DNA of 64,000 nt from Eremothecium cymbalariae DBVPG#7215 (Eukaryota; Ascomycota; Saccharomycetes; Saccharomycetales; Saccharomycetaceae): the NCBI RefSeq assembly GCF_000235365.1, contig NC_016450.1, forward strand, positions 1,364,001-1,428,000, written 5' to 3'. The position numbers were made by a program, and so were the translations under genes. The stretch's first letter is position 1. Every line of letters starts with the position of its first letter. Shown in pieces: positions 19,023 through 28,397 of this stretch. Under the pieces are notes generated by a model. It saw nothing but the letters and a program-made list of their open reading frames with translations. It was not told where the DNA came from and did no database searches.

Positions 19023-21989
19023 CTATTTCAATAGCAGCTGGGCTTTACGCTTATTAGTAATAGGATCAAGAATCGATTTCACATGTATTTTAATCTTATC
19101 AAATACACGTATCTCCCTCGAAGAGCCTGACTTGTCTCGGAAAGATAGCTTGAATTCTTCTTCAACGAAATCAAGAGTCTGAAAGTCAGTGGTTAAGTTT
19201 TCAGCTAAAATCAATCCTTCAACTCCAAACTTTGGAACTAACACGGCAATACCATTGTTGAAGACCTTGATAACATATCCAGTTTCTATAGACTCATTAT
19301 TTCTCATCACTTGTCCAACATGGTACTCTATACTTGCCCGGCCTGCAAATTGGGCATTTCTATGCCTCTTATTAATGTTTCTGCAGATAATCTCCATTTT
19401 TTGCTTATCTCTGTGTGATAAGTCCAAAGATTCATAACCAATTGCCGCAGCTAACTGTCTATGAGCAATAATGTCACAATAACGTCTAATCGGAGAAGTG
19501 AAATGAGTGTAGATATCAACAGCCAAACCATAATGACGAAAGTCAGAATAAGAATAGGCACCTGAATAAAAATACTGGGCTGCCATCATGCACCTAGTAG
19601 ACATAATACGAACTAAAGTATTAAAATATACGTCATCAGAGTCCACACAGCGGTCCAAAGAGTCCGCCAATGCCTTGGACGATTCTAATGAGATCGACAT
19701 GTTTTTCCTTACTTGCAGCATTTCATTCAAACTTTCAAAATTAGTTGAAGGTGGGGCAGCATGCCTTCTTAACATCGCAGTTTGTGGGAAAGAATCGTAG
19801 ATTTTTCTAGCCACTGAGATGTTAGCTAACAACATAAATTCTTCAACTAAAGAATTGGTAGACAGTAACTTCTTGATTTCAACTTCACTAGGGTCAGATG
19901 TTTCGCTATCCATATGTACTTTGACTTCAGGTGAAGCCAAATTTAACGCACCGGCATCGAGCCTCTTTTGCTTTAGTTTCTTAGACAATTGCAACAGAGC
20001 TCGCATACCCAACGTCAACTCATCATTCTGGTTAGGATCATCAATTCGAAGCTGTGCTTGTTCATACGAAAATGCCTCTCTGGATCTAATAACCGATTTA
20101 GTGAACTCAACACTAACTATATTAGCATCATTATCCAGTTCCCAAATGACAGAAAATGCAAACCTGTCAACGGACGCTTTTAGGGAACATAGGTCAGTAC
20201 CTAGCAACATTGGCAGCATATCGATACGTTTATCGACTAAATAAACGGAAGTAGCCCTTGAAGCACCCTCCGCATCTAAAGCCGTGTTTGGCTTTACAAA
20301 GTGGGTGACATCTGCAATATGCACACCAACCTCCCAGTTCCCATTGATGAGCTTTTTCGCATGTAGGGCGTCATCAATGTCAACACATCCTGGAGGATCG
20401 ATAGAGCATATTAACTTGTCCCTCATATCACGCCTCTTGGCCAACAATGGATCTTTAGCAATAGCATCAGCATCTTGCAAATCAACGGGAGCTTTCCAAT
20501 CATGGCCTTCAGAGGGCAAACACTCTAAGACCTTCTTAGAAAAAGGTCTATATTCCACATCATGCTCAAGTAACAACGATTCAGTTTCTGCCTGAGCAGA
20601 TTCTATCTCTCCCAGCTCTCTAACAAAATGGCCCAGTGGATATCTGTAGGTTGCTGGCCAGCTGTCTAGAGAAACTACTATTCTTTTATTCAACAATTCT
20701 TTCGCGCGTCTCGTACGTATCCTAATCTTTGGTAAACATTTATCCATTAAGATAACAAAAACATTTTGTGTACGGCCGTTTTGCAGATCTACAGAGCTGG
20801 AAGCAATTTGGCCAACATATGGTCTCCAAGATCTCCTGGTGATAGCTACAATCCTGGCTGTCGGTTGAATCTTTTTCGTCTTCTGTGCTTGAATTGCGTC
20901 CTGAATAAGCAATCTACGCTGCTTGTCTGAGATTATAACAGAACTAGAATCCTGCGCTCCACCTCCTGAATCATCATCTGGGTTTTCATTAACATTGTAA
21001 TGTTCAGAATCCAAGGTAACACTCGATGGTGCCTTCCACTCACTTTTAGCAAGCAACTCAACAACAACTAGGTCTCCATTAAAAGCTCTATTCAAGTTTT
21101 TTTGGCCCACGACTAAGACAGGTTTCGAAAAGTTTGGCAACGAAATAGAGCCCTCTAGGAAATTATATTCAGAGATCTGAATCACACCTTGGTACAGAGA
21201 TCCATTTTTCAAACCACCCATAATTCTTGATGTTGTATAATATTCGGGGAAATTAAATTCTGACCTAGCCTCCTGATCTTCATCAATATTCACAGAGGAG
21301 TCCATGTTAGGAATTGAATCTTTGAGTTCATCACAGTTAGGAAGCAAATCAACATATCCTGGTAACGATTTGGCTACCAGCCCCTCTTTCAACGCCACCT
21401 CACGATTGAGGCGATCATTCGTCACAAGAATCACGGTTATCCCATGTTCCTTTAAATGCTCACTATACCATGCAACAGTCTTCCTAATCGCTCTATCATT
21501 TCGGTCGTTGATCGACTCATCCTTCTGGCGATCAACAAAGGTAGCCTCATTGAACTCATTGTGGAACACAATAAACCTCTTGACATCATCACTGTCCCGA
21601 CACAAAGTTCTCAATCGAGTATACACAGGATAAGACTTGTTTCGCACTTCCTCTAAAACAATCTGAGGCACAATCACATCAAAAAAGCACTTTGGGTTCT
21701 CCAACAAATCAATTGCCTGCAGTGCTACATTGGTATCCACCACCACATAATGTTTCCCAACCCCTTTCAAAGACAACGGTGTTTCCGACAGAACAAATCG
21801 AGGCAATTCATTCACTGCATCTGGTACAACAATCTCATTGCATTCATCACATGCTCTTGATAAACATGGAATATCATTTCTCAAATAGTGTTCACGCACA
21901 ACCTTCGTAGCACCTCCATTACGTGATCTGACAAATACTTTCTGTGTGACGGTAAGCCCTTCCGAAAGTCTCTTTTTAATAATTGTCAT
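19023..21989 (-). CDS. DIS3: Exosome catalytic subunit Dis3/Rrp44
   Basis: The 3'-5' exoribonuclease and endonuclease of the RNA exosome, essential in yeast, nuclear and cytoplasmic. The 988 aa protein matches yeast Dis3 (1001). The N-terminal CR3 cysteines are at 42, 47 and 50 ([10 protein letters not shown]). The PIN endonuclease starts [11 protein letters not shown] with D85. Two cold-shock domains precede the RNB domain, whose magnesium-binding motif [14 protein letters not shown] is near residue 530 with aspartates conserved. An S1 domain closes the protein. ATG 21989 (MTIIKKRL) is followed by [16 protein letters not shown], as in yeast; a GTG four codons earlier is not a start. Divergent from TAT2, as in S. 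cerevisiae (YOL021C/YOL020W). Confidence 0.97.
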   Translation of the reverse strand: MTIIKKRLSEGLTVTQKVFVRSRNGGATKVVREHYLRNDIPCLSRACDECNEIVVPDAVNELPRFVLSETPLSLKGVGKHYVVVDTNVALQAIDLLENPKCFFDVIVPQIVLEEVRNKSYPVYTRLRTLCRDSDDVKRFIVFHNEFNEATFVDRQKDESINDRNDRAIRKTVAWYSEHLKEHGITVILVTNDRLNREVALKEGLVAKSLPGYVDLLPNCDELKDSIPNMDSSVNIDEDQEARSEFNFPEYYTTSRIMGGLKNGSLYQGVIQISEYNFLEGSISLPNFSKPVLVVGQKNLNRAFNGDLVVVELLAKSEWKAPSSVTLDSEHYNVNENPDDDSGGGAQDSSSVIISDKQRRLLIQDAIQAQKTKKIQPTARIVAITRRSWRPYVGQIASSSVDLQNGRTQNVFVILMDKCLPKIRIRTRRAKELLNKRIVVSLDSWPATYRYPLGHFVRELGEIESAQAETESLLLEHDVEYRPFSKKVLECLPSEGHDWKAPVDLQDADAIAKDPLLAKRRDMRDKLICSIDPPGCVDIDDALHAKKLINGNWEVGVHIADVTHFVKPNTALDAEGASRATSVYLVDKRIDMLPMLLGTDLCSLKASVDRFAFSVIWELDNDANIVSVEFTKSVIRSREAFSYEQAQLRIDDPNQNDELTLGMRALLQLSKKLKQKRLDAGALNLASPEVKVHMDSETSDPSEVEIKKLLSTNSLVEEFMLLANISVARKIYDSFPQTAMLRRHAAPPSTNFESLNEMLQVRKNMSISLESSKALADSLDRCVDSDDVYFNTLVRIMSTRCMMAAQYFYSGAYSYSDFRHYGLAVDIYTHFTSPIRRYCDIIAHRQLAAAIGYESLDLSHRDKQKMEIICRNINKRHRNAQFAGRASIEYHVGQVMRNNESIETGYVIKVFNNGIAVLVPKFGVEGLILAENLTTDFQTLDFVEEEFKLSFRDKSGSSREIRVFDKIKIHVKSILDPITNKRKAQLLLK

Positions 21990-22629
21990 AAATACCGTCA
22001 CTGTCCCTTAGATGTATATATACACATATATATGCATATATCTACTGGACTATTCTCAAAGTTTGAGTATACATTTAGAGTTAGCCCAATCTCATCTCTC
22101 GTTCGTTCAAAATTTGCCATTTCGTCCTTCGTGATACTAGGTCATGTGACCTGGATATTTAGGCAAATTGTGATTACATAATCTGCATACTGTACATATA
22201 GAATCGTATATATATATTATGCAGATAGTATTTATCTAACGGTCTGATTCTGCGGGCGCATACAACAAAATATTAATATGTCCTAGTTATATCGTTGAAC
22301 TGCACCAATGCTGACGTTGGAAATCTCGAGAACCGAGCTCATGCATGTAGGGCTTACTTAAAGACTCAGTTGGATTTTCAGATCATACGGCAATATGTTA
22401 CGTAACGTTTCTTTTTATAGGCTCTGAATAGGAATGGAGAAAGAACGTTGTATTAATGTGACTAAATGATCCTACGATGTAAGAGCAGTTGTTTGGGAAG
22501 TTATATTTATAGATAGCTAGTTATCATATAGGAGTTTTTTGTGTTGTTAAAGGTTGGAGTTCGTTCACGGAGTTGTGGTGACAGTAAATACTAAACTAGC
22601 GTCAGAGGGTAAAAGGCCGGGTTATTGAG
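21990..22629. other. Divergent promoter region of DIS3 and TAT2
   Basis: About 640 bp with an alternating TA/CA stretch at 22014-22041. On the DIS3-proximal side there is a GAGATGAGAT sequence (minus strand, about 22090-22100), which resembles but does not match the PAC box of ribosome-biogenesis genes. No other site is clear. Confidence 0.4.
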
Positions 22630-24408
22630 ATGACCGATAGAAACTTGGCAATGGAGATGGATATTGAGCGCAAGGGCAGCAGTAGTACAGAGACATGTTC
22701 TGATTCTAAGTTGAATACAAAATCCCATAATGAATATACGTATGAGTCTGGGAAGTGTAGCCTGCTAAATGGAAGTACAGAAGAAAGGAAGAGAAATGTG
22801 GTGCAGCGGGTTATTGATTCATTTAAACCGCCAGTTGATGGATCTTTTGATCCAAGCAACATGAAGAGAGCGTTAAAATCTCGACATTTGATTATGATTG
22901 CTATTGGTAGTTCTATTGGAACTGGTCTTTTTGTGGGTTCTGGGAAGGCGTTGGCTACGGGAGGTCCCCTTGCGTTAATAATTGGGTGGACTCTTGCGGG
23001 CACGCAGATGATTGGCACGATTCATGGTCTTGGTGAGCTTACGGTTAGACTTCCCGTTGTGGGTGCGTTTGCAGATTATTCTACCCGATTTTTAGATCCA
23101 AGTGTTAGTTTTGTGATATCATCTATTTATGTGATGCAATGGTTCTTCGTATTACCTTTGGAAATTATTGCTAGTTGCATAACGATGAGGTTTTGGACGC
23201 AGTCGGTCGACCCAATAATTTGGGTTGCTTTATTTTACACAATGATTGTGTCTATCAACCTGCTTGGCGTGCGTGGGTTTGGAGAAGCTGAATTTATCTT
23301 TTCTTCGGTAAAAGTAATTACCATCTGTGGTTTCATTATACTGTGTATTGTATTAATTTTAGGTGGTGGACCTACACACCAATATGTGGGTAGTCGGTAC
23401 TGGCACGACCCGGGTCCCCTAGCAAATGGTTTCAAAGGAGTTGCGGCGGTCATGGTAACTGCTTCATATTCGTTGGGTGGGTCTGAGATGACTTGTTTGG
23501 CATCTGGCGAAACTGATCCCAAAGAACTCCCCCATGCTATTAAACAAATATTTTGGAGAATCCTCTTCTTTTTCTTGGTGTCGCTCACTCTAGTTGGTTT
23601 CCTTGTTCCATACACTAACGAGAACTTGCTGGGTGGTTCTAGTGCTGAAAACTCCCCCTTCGTCCTCGCTTTGTATCTCCATCACGTCAAAGTTGTTCCC
23701 CACATAGTTAATGGTGTCATTTTGGTCAGTATCCTAAGTGTAGGCAACTCCTGTATCTTCGCATCAAGCAGAACCCTGTGTTCCATGGCACATCAGGGGC
23801 TTATCCCGCATATTTTTGGTTACGTCGACCGTGGAGGCAGGCCACTAGTTGGCATCCTAGCCAATTCCATCTTTGGACTTCTGGCCTTTTTGGTCAAGTT
23901 CAGTTCCATATCTAATGTGTTTTCATGGTTGATGGCTATTGCAGGCTTGGCAACATGTGTGGTTTGGTTGAGCATAAACGTATCCCATGTTCGCTTCAGA
24001 TTGGCAATGAAAGCTCAAAACAAATCTTTGGATGAGCTGCAGTTCGTTAGTTCAGTGGGTGTGTGGGGATCCGTATATGCAGGCGTTTTGAATTTTTTAA
24101 CCCTTGTGGCCCAATTCTACATTGCATTATGGCCAGTGGAAGGTTGGAAGGACTCTAAATCGCGTGCAGAGGCATTTTTCAAAAACTACCTCTGTGCATT
24201 GATCCTAATTGCCATGTTTGCCGCTCATAAATGTTACTTCCGAATTACCACTGGAAAATGGTGGGGCATTAAGAAACTAAGTGAAGTCGACCTCGATACA
24301 GGAAGGGTAAATATTGATATTGAGATCATCAAAGAGGAAGTTGCCGAAAGAAAGAAATTCCTCCGCAATAAAGCTTGGTACACAAGGTACTATTACTATT
24401 GGTGTTAA
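22630..24408 (+). CDS. TAT2: High-affinity tryptophan/tyrosine permease (Tat2)
   Basis: A plasma-membrane amino acid permease of the YAT family, importing Trp and Tyr by proton symport. The 592 aa equals yeast Tat2. A polar N-terminal tail with several Lys (candidate ubiquitination sites) precedes about twelve membrane helices, starting at HLIMIAIGSSIGTGLFVGSG, the family's substrate-binding GSSIGTG motif. SSRTLCSMAHQG and GETDPKELPHAIKQ are as in Tat2. The C-terminus ends YYYYWC, the conserved final Trp-Cys of these permeases, usually palmitoylated. Similarity is clearly highest to Tat2, and its divergent partner is DIS3, as in S. cerevisiae. Confidence 0.94.
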   Translation: MTDRNLAMEMDIERKGSSSTETCSDSKLNTKSHNEYTYESGKCSLLNGSTEERKRNVVQRVIDSFKPPVDGSFDPSNMKRALKSRHLIMIAIGSSIGTGLFVGSGKALATGGPLALIIGWTLAGTQMIGTIHGLGELTVRLPVVGAFADYSTRFLDPSVSFVISSIYVMQWFFVLPLEIIASCITMRFWTQSVDPIIWVALFYTMIVSINLLGVRGFGEAEFIFSSVKVITICGFIILCIVLILGGGPTHQYVGSRYWHDPGPLANGFKGVAAVMVTASYSLGGSEMTCLASGETDPKELPHAIKQIFWRILFFFLVSLTLVGFLVPYTNENLLGGSSAENSPFVLALYLHHVKVVPHIVNGVILVSILSVGNSCIFASSRTLCSMAHQGLIPHIFGYVDRGGRPLVGILANSIFGLLAFLVKFSSISNVFSWLMAIAGLATCVVWLSINVSHVRFRLAMKAQNKSLDELQFVSSVGVWGSVYAGVLNFLTLVAQFYIALWPVEGWKDSKSRAEAFFKNYLCALILIAMFAAHKCYFRITTGKWWGIKKLSEVDLDTGRVNIDIEIIKEEVAERKKFLRNKAWYTRYYYYWC

Positions 24409-24843
24409 AAGAATTGCATACATAGACTTCAGTCGGATGTATTGAAGCCTTATATATATATAACATTAATAATCTCAATACTATACATATGCAGACAATA
24501 ATACACACTAATTCGTGTATAAATATACTGCTTGGTCGTGTTTTATGTACGCTAACGTTAATAGTAAGTTCCTGTTGTTAGTGATGTTTCTTTCGTTTAT
24601 AATGATATTTGAACTTCCAATTTTGCCACCCTTTTATAAAATGGTTGGTTGGTATTAGAGACTCGTGCCATGTTCTGATGATTGATCGATATCTAGTTTG
24701 CTTGAGTACTAATAAGGAGTAATGAGCGATTTAGAATGTATGTTAAATTTTGCATTTAGTTTTTGGAATGCTATTTTTGAAAGGGACAAGATTTTGAAGA
24801 TAGGAATGTCATTGTAAGAATAACATGAGTACTAACATTGTGA
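24409..24843. other. Intergenic region upstream of UBP6
   Basis: AT-rich 3' flank of TAT2 and promoter of UBP6. Nothing recognised. Confidence 0.4.
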
Positions 24844-26295
24844 ATGTCAGTTAATATCAAACATGCAGGCAAGGTTTATCCTATGAAATTGTCTGCAACC
24901 ACAACAGGGGCAGATTTAAGGGAATCAGTAGAGAGATTAGTCCAAATTCCTAGCAGCAGACAAAAATATATGATAAAAGGTGGATTGATAGATGATGTTT
25001 TGGTTAGCGATGTGATCAAACCGGGTGCGAATGTGATGTTATTAGGTACACCTGATAAAGATCTAATAGTCAAACCCAAAAATACTGAGAAATTTATCGA
25101 GGATTTGGATAAGAATGAACAGGGACAACATCTGAGCAAAATGCCAATGGGCATTGCGAATCTTGGCAACACTTGTTACATGAATGCGACATTGCAGGGA
25201 TTGTTTCGCATTGATCCGTTGCGGGAACAAGTCCTGGAATTTGATGAGAAGCGTGCTATAAAAGAAGGCGTTGACACCTATCATGCCCAGCTTGTGCGTG
25301 AACTCAAGGTCACATTTCAAAAATTGAAAGACAGAAAGGGAGAGAATATTACCCCGCTATTATTATTGGAGATTCTAAGGAGAGTATTCCCACAGTTTTC
25401 AGAGACAGACCCACAGGGAGGGTTCTACAAACAGCAGGACGCCGAAGAGTTATTTACACAGTTATTTCATACTTTGAAGACAGTATTTGGGAGCAAACTA
25501 ATGGATAACTTTCAAATTGACTTCAGGACCACTTTGCAGGATACTACGAACGAATCAGACGTCATTGAGAAGGTTGAAGACGATTTGAAGTTACAGTGTC
25601 ATATTACTGGTGCGACTAATTTTATGAAATCTGGTATTAAAGAATCCTTAAGAGAAAATATAACAAAACGTTCTGAACTAACTGGTGCTAGTTCCACTTA
25701 CAGCGTTGAGAAGAAGATTACCAAATTACCAGCTTATTTAACTGTGCAGTACGTTCGTTTTTTCTGGAAGAAGTCCACTGGCAAAAAATCCAAAATCTTG
25801 CGCAAGGTCCAGTTCCCATTTCAGCTTGACGTCGCTGACCTTTTAGACTCCGACTACGCCCAAGAAAAGATCAAAGTCAGAGATGCTATCAGAGAAGTCC
25901 ATAAAGAGCGTGTAGATGAGAATGCAGAAGTAAAACGCGCTCAGGAAAACGTTTCTTCCCCCTCGGCAACACAAGCGTTGGCGTCTATTTCTTCCACGGC
26001 AGAGAGTAGAAACGAACGCTGGGCGACCGAGGTTAAGGCCCTGTCTCCCCCTGATCTACGTCCAGGTGAAAATCCTTCCTGCATTTATGATCTTATTGGT
26101 GTCATTACCCATCAAGGGGCTAACTCTGAATCTGGTCACTATCAGGCCTTCATCAGAGATGATGCCGATGAGAAATGGTACAGGTTCGACGACGATAAAG
26201 TCACTGCAATCGAAAAGGAAAAGATAGAGTCTCTTGCGGGTGGTGGTGAAAGCGATAGTGCTCTCATCCTTATATATAAGGGACTTGGCTTATGA
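24844..26295 (+). CDS. UBP6: Proteasome-associated deubiquitinase Ubp6
   Basis: Ubp6 (USP14 family) binds the proteasome base and trims ubiquitin from substrates. The 483 aa protein is close to yeast Ubp6 (499). An N-terminal ubiquitin-like domain spans residues 1-75 and docks on Rpn1. The catalytic Cys box is IANLGNTCYMNATLQ with C111. The His box is ESGHYQAFIRDD, followed by WYRFDDDKVT. The order Ubl then USP domain is diagnostic. Convergent with MIC19/AIM13, as in S. cerevisiae (YFR010W/YFR011C). Confidence 0.97.
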   Translation: MSVNIKHAGKVYPMKLSATTTGADLRESVERLVQIPSSRQKYMIKGGLIDDVLVSDVIKPGANVMLLGTPDKDLIVKPKNTEKFIEDLDKNEQGQHLSKMPMGIANLGNTCYMNATLQGLFRIDPLREQVLEFDEKRAIKEGVDTYHAQLVRELKVTFQKLKDRKGENITPLLLLEILRRVFPQFSETDPQGGFYKQQDAEELFTQLFHTLKTVFGSKLMDNFQIDFRTTLQDTTNESDVIEKVEDDLKLQCHITGATNFMKSGIKESLRENITKRSELTGASSTYSVEKKITKLPAYLTVQYVRFFWKKSTGKKSKILRKVQFPFQLDVADLLDSDYAQEKIKVRDAIREVHKERVDENAEVKRAQENVSSPSATQALASISSTAESRNERWATEVKALSPPDLRPGENPSCIYDLIGVITHQGANSESGHYQAFIRDDADEKWYRFDDDKVTAIEKEKIESLAGGGESDSALILIYKGLGL

Positions 26296-26468
26296 GGATT
26301 GTCGTTCCGCCCGCTTTACTAGTATACGCCGCTACCGCTTCCAGGCAACACGCAGAAGTTATAATAAAACTGTTAACCCACTACTACACATATACACAAA
26401 CACTCATCATACCTATATACATATACGCGCACGTACATATCCCTCTTCGACACTTTTGCCTTTTCACA

Positions 26469-26930
26469 TCACAAAGCAGCCCGTTTGAAAGCCTCCATCT
26501 CCTCGAAACAGTTCAAGGGGCGGCCCCGGTTCACAGCGAGGCACGAGCGCACCTGCTCCCTCGCATCCGCCAATGCACTCGCCTCATTCTGCTTCCCATG
26601 CCCCTCCAACTGATCCATCCGCTTCTGCAGCTCTACCACCTTAGCTCCAACCTGCTGTGACGACAACGTCTGCAACCTCTCAGCCTTGTTATCCTCAGCA
26701 AGCAACGCCTCCTTCAAATTTAACTCAAACTTTCGCAAAACCTCCTGCTCCCGCTGCGCAAACCGCTGTGAAACCTTCTCCTCCAAAAACTTATCATTTA
26801 ACTGCTGCCTCGTAAAGTCTGTCTCTTTCGTACTAACCAATTGGCTTAGCAATCCCGGTGAAAGATTCACTGGCGTCGTAGGGGTAAACACCTTGGTCTC
26901 CGTCACAACCTGTCTGTTGAACAATCCCAT
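26469..26930 (-). CDS. MIC19: MICOS subunit Mic19 (Aim13)
   Basis: Mic19 is a peripheral inner-membrane subunit of the MICOS complex that forms mitochondrial crista junctions. The 153 aa protein begins MGLFNRQ, with Gly2 available for N-myristoylation as in the animal homologues. The middle is a charged coiled coil (about residues 35-120). The C-terminal CHCH region keeps the pair C-x10-C (SCLAVNRGRPLNCFEEMEAF), which forms the redox-sensitive disulphide. Length equals the yeast family. Neighbour of UBP6, as in S. cerevisiae. Confidence 0.92.
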   Translation of the reverse strand: MGLFNRQVVTETKVFTPTTPVNLSPGLLSQLVSTKETDFTRQQLNDKFLEEKVSQRFAQREQEVLRKFELNLKEALLAEDNKAERLQTLSSQQVGAKVVELQKRMDQLEGHGKQNEASALADAREQVRSCLAVNRGRPLNCFEEMEAFKRAAL

Positions 26931-27270
26931 CTCAATGAAAACAGTATAACGCCCCTCTTATGTTTGTGACTACCACCTAGTCTCTTCTGTGTCTTACTTG
27001 ACATAGCAGAGAGGGGACAAGTGCCATAATAAACCCAGTGTGCTTTTTATCTATTTCATTGGCTCAAATCAAGAGCGGCAAATTTTTCCCTCTTTCTGGA
27101 TCACGTGCATAGCACGTGATACCTCCACTGATCCCTAGTAGATATATAGCGTTCCATCACACATCCTCCACAGAACAACACCCTGTCATATACATATAAT
27201 ATATATATATATATTACAGCCTGTCACTGCTCTCTGACCTTCTGATTCCGCGATTCCACCAGAGATATGT
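26931..27270. other. MIC19 promoter region up to the LTR
   Basis: Contains the CACGTG palindrome listed separately and an alternating TA tract at about 27195-27217. No gene. Confidence 0.5.
27100..27120. promoter_or_regulatory. Palindrome of two ATCACGTG boxes
   Basis: ATCACGTG, 5-bp spacer CATAG, then CACGTGAT: a perfect 8-bp inverted repeat. Each half is a full RTCACRTG site, the Cbf1/CDEI consensus. It lies about 170 bp upstream of the MIC19 start codon. It is separate from the E-boxes inside the adjacent LTR. Confidence 0.65.
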
Positions 27271-27634
27271 TGTCGACGGCCACTAGTTGAGGTCACGTGC
27301 CAGCTAATACTTCGGTTGATGATCAGTTACTGTTTATATAGCCTCTAATCCGGCTCAACTACCCTTTTGATCTAGCTGGGGTCATCTTATATACTTTTCT
27401 GTTGTCCTACTTAAGCTCTCTTACTTAATTGCTATGCAGATTCCTAGCCGATAACAGCTCAATGGTTATCTTGACACTTCTAACAACTCTGATTCGCTGT
27501 TATACAATGGTTATCATCTTCATAGTCTCCTAACGACTCTGATTCGCTGTTTCTTTGTCTTGTTATCGTGACTATCAAGATGCTTCTTAGTCTGATCATC
27601 ATAACTGCCGAGATGCTCTTTTGATTTTACGACA
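27271..27634 (+). mobile_element. Solo LTR, 364 bp, with internal tandem duplication, upstream of tRNA-Tyr
   Basis: Runs from TGTCGACGGCCACTAG to TTTTGATTTTACGACA with the TTTATATAG TATA-like element and one CACGTG. It is longer than its relatives because a roughly 60-bp unit, beginning CAATGGTTATC and ending ACTCTGATTCGCTGTT, occurs twice in tandem at about 27460-27552. No clear target duplication. It ends 58 bp before tRNA-Tyr, in the same orientation. Confidence 0.9.
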
Positions 27635-27692
27635 GTCACATGCCCTCCATCTACACTTAAATACGAACAATCCTCCGCAGACACAGAAGTTC

Positions 27693-27779
27693 CTCTCGGT
27701 AGCCAAGTTGGTTTAAGGCGCCAGACTGTAATTGCAAACTGTGATCTGGAGATCGGGTGTTCGACTCACCCCCGGGAGA
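27693..27779 (+). tRNA. tRNA-Tyr (anticodon GUA) with a 12-nt intron
   Basis: The acceptor arms are CTCTCGG and CCGGGAG, discriminator A. The anticodon GTA is at 27728-27730 and the intron follows A37 (about 27732-27743, TTGCAAACTGTG). The intron start TTGCA can pair with the anticodon region TGTAA, the usual pre-tRNA-Tyr structure. The T arm is GTTCGACTC. A T-run terminator follows. Confidence 0.96.
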
Positions 27780-28397
27780 CTTTTTTCTAAAAAATTTCCA
27801 ATGGCCAAATCCAGTCTTTCGCCGCGGCGCGCAGAAGGGCAGGTAATATATTTTGGTAGCCAGCCAAGTAGCCAGCGCGGGTTTCTTTTGATGATTAGCT
27901 GGGCTTGTCTCTTATCAGTTTCCTTCCAAGAATATATAGGCTGATTGGCAGCTATCTAAACTAAAGGTGGTTATTTATTACAGCTTCTGTCTCGTAATTG
28001 ATTGATGTATGTTCCAGGATTAGGAAACTAAAGAAAAAAAATAGTTTCGCTTTGTTGCGTTATTAACTAGGTGTTGAGAAAGACTGACAGAGTTGTTGAT
28101 TGCAACTTGTTAACAGTTGTTTTAAAAAGGGTTTTCTACAAGCAGTGAGCAATTAATTAAGTTTTAAAGCTGAACTTTGCTTTTAAGATTGAAAGAGAAA
28201 TAAGTAAAGAGCAGGAGACGAAGAGAGAGAGTTTTTTTAAGTAAGAGAGCTATAAGGTAACTTGGTTATAGGTAATATAGGGACGCAAGATTAGCAAAAG
28301 TTAGTATCAAGAGAAGAAAAAGCAGCAGAAGTAGAAGAGGAAGCAGCAGGTGAGGACTTTTTTCTTGCAGTTTAGCAAAATTCGGAAAACGAAAATA
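27780..28397. other. Long upstream region of the TOS7/DCV1 gene
   Basis: About 620 bp. The last 200 bp are purine-rich (AGAGA and GAAG runs) up to the ATG, suggesting a long unstructured 5' leader. No other gene. Confidence 0.4.

Noticed and set aside
26292..26660. 122-codon frame after UBP6
   Set aside because: It mostly overlaps MIC19 on the opposite strand and starts within the UBP6 3' end; a shadow frame.
27100..27220. Possible point centromere beginning at the CACGTG palindrome
   Set aside because: The flanking DNA is not uniformly AT-rich over 80 bp or more, and no CDEIII-like TTTCCGAA element follows at the right distance.
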